From contig NW_023998414.1 in assembly GCF_014805625.2 (NCBI RefSeq), positions 16,400,253 through 16,464,252 of the forward strand: DNA of 64,000 bases, written 5' to 3'. Positions 36,061 through 44,676 of this stretch are shown in pieces. The translations under genes were made by a program, and so were the position numbers. Position 1 is the stretch's first letter; every line of letters starts with the position of its first letter. This stretch comes from Glossina fuscipes. Taxonomy: Eukaryota > Arthropoda > Insecta > Diptera > Glossinidae. A model generated the notes under the pieces. It worked only from the letters and a program-made list of their open reading frames with translations. It was not told where the DNA came from and made no database searches.

Positions 36061-37444
36061 GAAGGAAAAAAGCCCATATTGACACTCGAAGTGCGCGTAT
36101 AATTTCCAAATAACATCTTCCCTTATTATTTAAATCACAATACACTTCACAGTACCGTTCAGAAGAATCTCTATTATGAAAATAATGTTTTAAGTTTCTT
36201 TCGCGTAACTTGTTTTTTGGTTGGTCATGGCAATCAAGACTATTTCACAATATCTGAGGTTATGAGAAACGGTTAATTAAGTTAAATTAATGTTGTGAGA
36301 ATTTTCTGTATGCTGTCGGAAATGATCAATAGCAAAAACAAAAACAACAACAATACTAGTGTATACATTTTATTTCAAAAACCACGATGAATATCTTGAT
36401 ACGACGACGATTGACGTCAAATATGGAAAGTTAACGTTCTTTTTTATTATCATTATGATTGTTTTGTATGTTAACAACGCAGCGCATTAAACAATAAACG
36501 AATTGTTAGGTGTCTTAGTTAAAGTTGTTAAGAGTCATCTAACTGCTATATAAAATAAAAAAAAAAAAAAATAAACAACAAAAAATGCAGGGCTTTTAAG
36601 TGGGTGGACTTATTTGATGCTTATTGAGTGTTGTGCTTAACTATTTGAATGCCTATAAACTTCATAGATAGAAACTTTTTAAAAAATATAAAAACATTTT
36701 CTTTTTTTTTGATAAATTTTATTTCTCAGTTCCTATAAAACTACACAAGTACTGACGTCACTTTCAGATTGTGCAAAAAATGCGTTTTAGAGAATTTGTG
36801 TCGTATTACGTGCAATATTAAGTACGGCAGGCAGCGCATAACATCATCGTTAGCGATAAATCAAAACCCATTTGCGTGTTCATCAAATGGCGTAAGAAAT
36901 AAGCATAAATTTTTTCTCATAGCTACGACAATTACTTTGCGATTAATGGCCGCAATATTCATAGAGTTCTTCTGTAAACACATCACTCAAATCAAATTCA
37001 TTTGAAAATTTCAAATTTCATTTGAATAACGCAATTTTTGACGTCTTTGTTCTGAATTAGTAAATGCTTGCATGTATTCTGATCATTTTTACACTTCAAA
37101 AAGCCATTTGTTGCGATAAATTGGTGCAATGTATATGAATCGATGTTAGTATGACATCGATGAATATTTAGCTTCGATGTCGATGTGGATGGCTCTCCTG
37201 GACTAACCCACGCGCTTTTGCGCTTGGGATCATTCTAGTAGATCAACTTGTCTTTGTCATCCACAACACGCCACTTCTTTCTTTGCCTGGCAAATAATGA
37301 AACCGCGATGCTGGAACGATTCGAAATGCTTCATCAGCTGCTAAGTTGTTCGTAAGTTCTTTGAGAGCTTGAGCTGAATTCTCCGCCAATAAGTATTTCA
37401 ATTACTTGTGTTCGATCAGTTGCCTAAAATGCAAGATTCCGCAA
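36061..37444. other. AT-rich non-coding DNA
   Basis: No gene recognised. A cluster of ATCGATG motifs lies at 37138-37185, with some inverted pairing (ATCGATGTTAGTATGACATCGAT). A 78-codon plus-strand open frame at 36769-37005 has no recognisable motif. Confidence 0.45.
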
Positions 37445-37680
37445 CCGCAGCCGAGTAGGTAAGAAACGCGATTAACAAATTAGTATTCGCGTATTCAAAT
37501 CTCAGTGCGTTAAAGCTTTACTTGATCGTGATTGTAGTGATCGTATATATAAGTCGATAAAGGCAGAAAACTTACCGATTGGATACACAGATCCACTAGG
37601 CTGGGGCGATCTCCCTATGTCATTACCTTTCGTAACTTCTTCTTCTTCTTTCTGGCCGTGACTGCATTACACGAAGTGGA
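37445..37680 (+). repeat. tRNA-derived SINE, best-preserved copy S1
   Basis: The head resembles a tRNA-Ser/Leu-type 5' half: A-box-like CAGCCGAGTAGGTAAG (37448-37463), compared with TGGCCGAGTGGTTAAG in eukaryotic tRNA-Ser. A B-box-like GTATTCAAATCTC follows at 37491-37503. The body then reads AGTCGATAAAGGCAGAAAAC, TTACCGATTGGATACACAGA, TCCACTAGGCTGGGG, a pyrimidine-rich stretch of TTC repeats, and the tail TTTCTGGCCGTGACTGCATT followed by ACACGAA. It is about 235 bp long, with internal pol III promoter boxes spaced as in a tRNA. The tRNA-Ser likeness is by eye. Confidence 0.6.
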
Positions 37681-39404
37681 AAATGAAATGGCCTGTTATC
37701 GAAGGTGGTGAATCAAAAGTGCATCCAAACGCTATGAAAAATTTTGAGTTTATAATACTTTCACAATGCCACTTAATCCTTATGTACTGGTAGTATACGC
37801 AGGCTTAAGTCTTTACTGATGGCGAGTCAAAAATGTAAACATATGCAATCGGAATGCGATTGATAAAAAAATTGATATATCAACCCAAGCATAAGGTCAC
37901 GAAAACTTCTCTTCGCTTTTCCCAAAGTAGAGTTTTATTGCCCCAGAAGCTCTATGAAATTTTAAATTTCCTGATCAAAGATTCAATTGTTCATTAATGG
38001 AAACACAGCAAAACGCTTAGCCAGAGTGAAGTTGAAAAAAAAAAAACAAACAGTAATAGTAATGACAGTAAATACAATACTAATAATAACAACAATAGCA
38101 ACCTGTTAAAAATATTGTGGTGCATGCTGTTCCGTTATTAAACCATAGATGTGATCACATAACCTCAAGGCAAAAAAAAAAGAGCAAACATATGAAGACC
38201 GCTTGGCCACTTCTATGAAAAAACATACACTTAATAGTCTTAGTTAAAGTACAGAAGAGAGAAGGTTTAGGGTAATCTTACCTCAGGCTAGAAAAGCGAA
38301 AACGAATTCAGTAAGACAAAAAATATTACATTCGTCTAGAACTGAATATCTCTTTCCCGTATACATATTATCTTATTATTAAAAATAAGCAGAAATCTAA
38401 AGATAATAAAAAACTAAGCCCATCAAAAATGTCTATCAGCTCAAGCAGATAGTAACTCGTCGGTTGAAACAAGTGAATGAACTACAAGAAAGGATATCTA
38501 ATGAATATGGTAGCGCAGTCCAACTCAGGGTTGCCATCATTTTTTATTTATTTTATTATTTATTCTCACGTCTTGCAATAGGAGATCGACTGACGCGTCA
38601 TGCTGAAAAATCCATAATACCTTTTCTCTAATATTGCCACCTTAGTTCCCTTAATTATCGGCGCAATTGTGTCGATTGCCATTATTGGCCTTCCCAAGTG
38701 ATGGATTTTTTTTCGAATGGATTGTAGTACTTCATAACAGCATATAATAAACTTAGCTAGTCCTTCCAAGGTAGGTAAAGGTGCTAAGTATATTCACGCT
38801 GACGTTTGATGTTTATGTTAATAATTCCCTTCATCTGCATCATGATTATTTGCGCTTACAAATTGCATCGTACTCATCTCTCAACACCCGATACATGCAG
38901 GAAAAGTTAAGCTTCCTGAATTTGGCGTTTTCGTTTTTGTAGGAAAGCGGACTTATTTAAGTTCTCAAAAGCCATGTAACATATATGATATACTTCAGTT
39001 TTGCATAACACGTAAAAATAATATTTCATGTTTCAGAAATTCAGTGCTCCGCAAATGATCAACAAGAAAGTACCGCTCTCTTTTAGACAAACGGGTAAGG
39101 ATTTATTTATACGACTGATAGATAAAACGCTGACCAAGATGTATTAAGAGAAAATGAGATGCTCCTTAAGAGAAATGCATAAAATTGTTACCCGCCAATG
39201 TATATAATATGAAAATCGTGACTCTTTATAAGCAAAACATGATAAGTACACTGAATATCTTTTCTTCTTTATTCTGTTCTGGTGGGCCGGTAGCTATATG
39301 ACGAGTTTTATCAAAAACTTGATGACAATCACTGACTGTGTTACACGTCTTCAGAAGGGAAATGCTTGGATTTGGGAACAGCAGATGCAATAAATAATAT
39401 CTGT
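37681..39404. other. AT-rich non-coding DNA
   Basis: Nothing recognised apart from an A-run at 38036-38046 and low-complexity TTTATTTATTT near 38541-38562. Confidence 0.5.
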
Positions 39405-39625
39405 TCGCCTAATGTAGTAGGGAGATTAAAGCACTCAAATTTTTCAGATAAGCAATTGGGCGCGGGTTCAAATCTTAATGAAGTAAAGCATACTGGTCGT
39501 CGCTACACTAAATGCTTAGCCGGTAGAGGCATAACATTTACCGGCTGGGCATGCATTCCACTAGACCGCACCCACTCTCTATGTCCTTCTCTTAACCATC
39601 ACCGTATTACACGTTCAGGAGCCAC
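39405..39625 (+). repeat. tRNA-derived SINE, copy S2
   Basis: B-box-like CGCGGGTTCAAATCTTAATG (39461-39480) is the clearest in the window. It is followed by CTTAGCCGGTAGAGGCATAA, TTTACCGGCTGGGCATGCAT, TCCACTAGACCGC, a CTCTCTATGTCCTTCTC stretch, and ACCATCACCGTATTACACGT. An A-run follows shortly after (about 39634-39643), as expected for a retroposed SINE tail. A 100-codon open frame across it (39366-39668) is not a gene. Confidence 0.6.
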
Positions 39626-40440
39626 AATCATATTTAAAAAAAAAATGCAAAAGCTCTTCCAATACTGACTGTGAGTGCAACGGAATCATAAGGAGAGAAC
39701 TTCACATGAAACGTGCAAAATAAATGCAAAATTGCAATAAAAGTAACGTTATCTGCTCAATTTGAATATCTCATCATTTACGATCGGTACAAAGGCAAAA
39801 AAAAAGGGAAGAATTGAAACTGTTGACTGATGATAGCTGTTGACTGATTTGAATGTTTTTTCCGCTTACTTTTTATGGAAAGTCAAACAACAATATTTGG
39901 TACAAATTTTTTTTTTTTTTGGTTTTTCGTTTTACATAAAATACTTAATTGGATAATGTATTTATTATATATTATATATTTATATTATATATTTATTTTC
40001 ATAAAAGAACAAAAATATCAACAATTTTTGAAGTAAATGAGACTAAACGTATAAACATCACGAATAATTAAGATAAGATTCGAAATCAGATAAAATGAAA
40101 TCAAAATTTTGCTGCTGTTGTTATTTCATTTAATTCCACAGATAAGATAAAAGGAAATGCGAATAATTAAGAAGTACAATGACATACTTCAGTTGTATTA
40201 AACCACACATATTTATTTATGTATTATATATGTATATGTATTGTATATATATATATATATATATATATGCAAGTGGCAGAAAATCGCATTTACGTTAACG
40301 CTGATTAGATCAAATTTTTATAAATATATGTACACTTAGGCATAGAAATATGTAAAATGTATTTTAGTCTTTTTTTTGGAGGGGGTAGGGGGGAAGCGGG
40401 GTAGTTTAGAGACTAGAACTAATTTTGCATACAATTTAAT
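39626..40440. other. 3' flank of the 40.4-42.8 kb gene
   Basis: AT-rich, with (TA)n at about 40243-40268 and a G-rich run GGAGGGGGTAGGGGGGAAGC at 40379-40398. For a minus-strand transcript, an AATAAA hexamer occurs at 40217-40212, about 225 nt beyond the stop codon, and may be the poly(A) signal; in such AT-rich DNA this is weak evidence. Confidence 0.4.
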
Positions 40441-42822
40441 CTAGAGGGAATCTTCAGTATTAAACAATCCCTTCATAGAAGAGATACCTACCTTTTTGGA
40501 ACGTTTAGCTCCCAAATGCTGGGCAGCGAGCATATCGGTTATGTCTTTGCCATCACGATCTGAATTACCTTCCGGTTGTTCGCGTATGGTGAAGCCATCT
40601 TCATCACCACTTAGGGAACATGTTATGGAACAATCACTAGTTTTACGCTCCAACTGAATACGTTCACCGTTTACAAGACATTCGGCTCCGTCTAAAGCCG
40701 ATATAGTTGAGCCACAATAATACAAGTTACTGCATGAGGAGGCAGCACTTACGTCAGAATTATTGTCGGTAGCTGTATCCAAAGAGGAACGACGTCTACG
40801 TTGTCGTTGAGCTCTAAAATACTCAATTTCTTCCAACGTAATGCCACACATAATATCGTCCGAATAGTCTGAAACCACAACGGAAGGAGTGCGGACAAAT
40901 CTAATACCTTGCATTTCGTTGGGAGGAAAATCGCTAAGACAAGACTGAGAAGACTCACGTCGTGAGCTAATTCCAGAACGATGATCTTCTGGTATCTCTA
41001 CTACGCGTTCTTCCAATAACACTTTACTGGGTATGGGAGTGGTCGGTAAAGGAATTTGTGCAACAAGCTCTCTTTCCGGAGTAGGAGAGTCCGGCAAAGT
41101 GGTAGGTTCTGCTAAAGGTAGCAAAGCTGGCCTTAATGGCAGATCGGTTACAGTTAACGTCATGCGGCGTTTTTGTTGATGCTCATTAGCAGGTGGACTA
41201 GCATCCATAGCCTCTTCTACATCCAAACCTAAAGCCGAGTCACTACTAGCCGAACGTGCCACTTTATCTTTATGTTTCAACATTGCCACCGGTCTTTCTA
41301 TGGCGGTATTAGTGGTGCGTATGGACTCATTATCGTCATCGTCGTCATTATCACTGCTGTAGGGGCTCTGACCTAGATTGCAACCCTCATCCGACAAAGG
41401 GCTATTACGTTGTTCCAAAGCACTGCTACCATCAAATGGTTTCAACGTGTCCATTTCTTGGATTTCACGATCCTTCAGTTGTGTTACTAACATTTTCTTG
41501 TCGATGTCGAATTTCTTAACCAGTTCCTGTATCTGAGGAAATTTTACAGCACGTTGCGGTTGTTTCACACCACACTTTACTTCAATTTGCTTTTCAAATT
41601 TTTGGGACAGAGTCAATTTCCTTTGAGCCACCAGTGATAAAGGAATATTCTCAACAACTTCTGCCGAGGGTATCTTTAACTTTAGATTATGTTGTCTCTT
41701 CAAAACGCGTTTACTTAAAGCACCAGACGATGACCGTAAAGAGCTGGAAGAGGCTGCCGTGTGAAACTCTTGGAAAAACTCCTGTTTTAATAAAGCTTTC
41801 CGTTCAGCTAATGTTTTGCTAGTTAATTCCAGTGGTTCACATTGATGTTGTTCTTGGGTGTTTGCTGATATTTCTGTTACCGCTTTTGATGTGTTTGCTT
41901 CCAAAGTTTTTTGATCACTGAATTGCTGCAAGTCTTTTGACGTACATTTATTTTCTGTTGACGATTTTTTTGTATTAACTAATGTTGTCGTGGCTTTCAT
42001 TGTTGTAGTTGTTGTCGTTTCTGTCGTTGCTGTCGTCGCTGTCGTCGTTACCTTACAATTTGTTTTTGTATTTCTTGTCGTGTTGTCGTTTTTTACCGTT
42101 GTAGACAATGTTTTTAACGAACGCTGTTTACTCTCTGCAACCAAAGCCAACTGAGTTGTACTAATGTCTAGAGATAAAGCCGCTCTCATCGTTTCATTAA
42201 AGCAATCGTGTGGATTCGTTTTAATATTATTAGCATCATTGTCATCGCTGTTGTTGCTGTTATTGTTATTATTATTAATGTTATTGTTGCTACTTTTAAC
42301 GCGTTTGCTGTTGTTGTTTTTATTTATCGTACAACTAACGTCAGTTAAAGTGTTACTGCACACTGTGTAGGTTGTTGTGTACTCATCATCAGCATCGCGA
42401 TTTCTTGTATAGAGTGAACCGTCGCCACCTTCGCTACCTACACGCGTTCGTAAAATACCTTCGCGCCTAACGTCTGCAGCAGCGCCACTACCATCGCCAC
42501 TAACAAAATTGTACGCTAAGCACTCCCTACGCTCGTTGTGCTTAGGATTAAAATTGATCGTTTTGCTGACGTCGTTTATCATTTTTTTAATTAAATTGCT
42601 GGTGCTATTTGGTACGGCTGGCTTTGTTACACTTTTTAGGTCAATTTGCTGTTCACGGATTTCGTGGCCCGCAGTTGAATACCTATGAACAGCCCCTGGA
42701 AATACATCCCTTTCCTCTCCGACTCGCTCCTCCAATGTTGTTATAAATTTTGTTGTATTTGTTTTCGTACCCTGCAGTTGGCCTAACATTTCATCAAGTG
42801 TATCATTATCTTTGGGACTCAT
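40441..42822 (-). CDS. Unidentified 793-residue polar, probably disordered protein
   Basis: One uninterrupted frame of 793 codons, by far the longest host-like frame here. The frame remains open 12 codons further to a GTG after an in-frame TAA (42861-42859). The first ATG is at 42822 with A at -3, so I choose it. No catalytic domain, signal peptide or membrane segment is visible. Residue positions: acidic/polar N-terminus (MSPKDNDTLDEMLGQL); Asn-rich tract 178-199; Thr-rich tract 258-282; a charged, helix-prone conserved-looking core at about 335-455 (ERKALLKQEFFQEFH, IPLSLVAQRKLTLSQKFEKQ, VKFPQIQELVKKFD); Asp run 491-497; Ser/Pro-rich region; basophilic-kinase-like sites RRESS (621-625) and RRRRSSL (675-681); and RSASSDSALGLD (523-534). 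The C-terminus ends KKVGISSMKGLFNTEDSL. The composition suggests a regulated scaffold or nuclear/cytoplasmic regulatory protein, which is inference. I do not recognise the family. It could be the terminal coding exon of a larger gene with upstream exons. Confidence 0.85.
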   Translation of the reverse strand: MSPKDNDTLDEMLGQLQGTKTNTTKFITTLEERVGEERDVFPGAVHRYSTAGHEIREQQIDLKSVTKPAVPNSTSNLIKKMINDVSKTINFNPKHNERRECLAYNFVSGDGSGAAADVRREGILRTRVGSEGGDGSLYTRNRDADDEYTTTYTVCSNTLTDVSCTINKNNNSKRVKSSNNNINNNNNNSNNSDDNDANNIKTNPHDCFNETMRAALSLDISTTQLALVAESKQRSLKTLSTTVKNDNTTRNTKTNCKVTTTATTATTETTTTTTMKATTTLVNTKKSSTENKCTSKDLQQFSDQKTLEANTSKAVTEISANTQEQHQCEPLELTSKTLAERKALLKQEFFQEFHTAASSSSLRSSSGALSKRVLKRQHNLKLKIPSAEVVENIPLSLVAQRKLTLSQKFEKQIEVKCGVKQPQRAVKFPQIQELVKKFDIDKKMLVTQLKDREIQEMDTLKPFDGSSALEQRNSPLSDEGCNLGQSPYSSDNDDDDDNESIRTTNTAIERPVAMLKHKDKVARSASSDSALGLDVEEAMDASPPANEHQQKRRMTLTVTDLPLRPALLPLAEPTTLPDSPTPERELVAQIPLPTTPIPSKVLLEERVVEIPEDHRSGISSRRESSQSCLSDFPPNEMQGIRFVRTPSVVVSDYSDDIMCGITLEEIEYFRAQRQRRRRSSLDTATDNNSDVSAASSCSNLYYCGSTISALDGAECLVNGERIQLERKTSDCSITCSLSGDEDGFTIREQPEGNSDRDGKDITDMLAAQHLGAKRSKKVGISSMKGLFNTEDSL

Positions 42823-44255
42823 ACTGTCAATAGCGCAAAACGCAACACAGTTCAACACTTAACTTGATATCATTCAGCAATTATCTGTTGTCGTTGCTCC
42901 TATTAGTGGTCGTGAAATGCGTAAGTTTCTCAAGGCTTTTCCAAATTGCAATGACGTCAATGTCAAAAGTGCTTTACACTGTTACAATAATTTATTAGCA
43001 TTCCATCAGACTTGCATCGCCGCCTTTCATCATCTTTCTTTTCATTGCAATTATCTAAACGCTTTATTCAAATTTAACTGACTTTATCTCCAGCGATATG
43101 TCTTTCTCTCTCGCTCCGTCTTCCCCCCAACTTTTTCTTTGCCTTTGCGTTTACCTCTCGTTTCCTTTACCTCTATTGCTACCTCCGTTTCTTATTCTTA
43201 CTTTTACTTTCTCTGCCTCTCTATCTCTCTATCTTTCCGTCCGTCTATCCGCACTATTCCGCCTTGTGGTTTCAGTAAAATTGGTTTTCTTTGATTGCGT
43301 GTATTCCTCTTCTTTAGACTTTGAACAGCTGCCTTTGAGATCATTCATCGTTGATGTGAAAAGCATAATTTAGTTTATTTACATTTTCTCATATTGTTGT
43401 TTTTTGTTTTTGCTTTTGTTATCGCTGTTGAGTTAAATTGCCGTTAAGTTATTATCTGTCAAAAGAAAATATGAAAAATTATTTCATTATATTATAAATT
43501 AAATTAATTCATAAAAATAAATGAATAAAACAAAAATTATCTAAGAATTATTGTAAACTAAGCAAATTAGATAAAACTAAGATTTTAATCGCAAAAACAC
43601 ATTAATCCGATAAAATCTTCCCCTTATAAAGACATAAAAATATTAGATAATAAGTACACAGGCCTTTAAACCTTTTCCGTATTAAGATACAGTGCACTGT
43701 ATAATAAAGCGACCAATCAAATGATCGACTAAGAAAGTGAAAATTTCAAATATATCCATAAATGTAAGTCAATCAGCTATACACTGAATAGACTAGAGTT
43801 AATACCTAGAGCCAAATAAAGTTTGTGAGTAGAACCTTCTGAAACAATAGTTTTCATATGGCATAGTTTTCGTATGTTCATGCACAGTACGTAGCCGTTA
43901 GAATTATTTTCAGAAAAACAACAATACGAGACAGTCGCTACTTAGTTATAATCGGGGAAAAATTTCGATATATTTTCTTTTATATTTCAAAAAAAAAAAG
44001 AACGCGTCGACGACTCACAGAAGGTCGTGCTCAGTGTAGAGAACAGATGCCTAGAAATATTCCCCTCCAAAATTTCCCCTACTCTAGTCTACCGTGTAGG
44101 GTCTGCCAAAGTTTTAATCTCAACTCATGCTAATATTTGATGAATACAGAACTTGAGCGTAATTAATTTTTGTGAGAGAGTGGAACCTGAATGCCCATAA
44201 TATTTACTCTTACCTTTCCCCATAGGCTGGGTTTTTCGCTATTAGACGCATGCAT
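42823..44255. other. Upstream region of the 793-codon gene
   Basis: Non-coding on both strands as far as I can see. It should hold the 5' UTR and promoter of the minus-strand gene. A CACTTAACTTGATAT...TGTTGTCGTTG stretch lies immediately upstream. A plus-strand 91-codon open frame (43098-43373) is just the pyrimidine-rich tract described separately. Confidence 0.5.
43096..43260 (-). promoter_or_regulatory. GA-rich (GAGA-factor-like) tract upstream of the gene
   Basis: The plus strand is almost entirely C/T (CTTTCTCTCTCGCTCCGTC ... CTCTATCTCTCTATCTTTCC), so the gene's sense strand is GA-rich with several GAGAG cores. It lies about 270-440 bp upstream of the start codon. In flies such tracts bind GAGA factor near promoters (established knowledge). 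That this one does so is inference, and it may simply be low-complexity DNA. Confidence 0.3.
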
Positions 44256-44283
44256 TTATTTATTTATTTATTTTATTCCACTT
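44256..44283 (-). repeat. (AATA)n 3' tail of the LINE
   Basis: The plus strand reads GCATTTATTTATTTATTTAT followed by TTTATTCC, the inverse of an AATA-repeat tail. It marks the likely 3' terminus of the minus-strand LINE. Confidence 0.55.
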
Positions 44284-44576
44284 ATACTAGAAACTCAACT
44301 AAACAAATAACAGTCGAGTTCAATAGGCTCTTAATGCAAAACTAATATTAATTAACAATAAAATTGAGTATAAGCATAATAAAACAAATAAGAAGAAAAA
44401 AAAAGAAAAAAAAGCATGTACACTATCAGCATAGGAGCACACTTACAACCGGTACAGGACCAAATTGCAAATGAACCCCTAAGCCATCGCAAACATGCAT
44501 AAGCCTGGCAACCGATAATAAATTGACAATAATTCACTTTCGAAACGTAACGACTTTTTAAGAATAAAAGCTAGTT

Positions 44577-44676
44577 NNNNNNNNNNNNNNNNNNNNNNNN
44601 NNNNNNNNNNNNNNNNNNNNNNNNNNNNNNNNNNNNNNNNNNNNNNNNNNNNNNNNNNNNNNNNNNNNNNNNNNNN
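44577..44676. other. Assembly gap (100 N)
   Basis: Exactly 100 N, size unknown, within the end of ORF2 or the 3' UTR of the LINE. The LINE is repetitive, so the gap may hide a misjoin between two copies. Confidence 0.98.

Noticed and set aside
42164..42370. Leu-rich plus-strand open frame
   Set aside because: Antisense to the Asn tract of the 793-codon gene.
42823..42858. N-terminal extension of the 793-codon gene to a GTG
   Set aside because: GTG is not expected as a start in a fly nuclear gene; the first ATG after the in-frame TAA is at 42822 with a good context.
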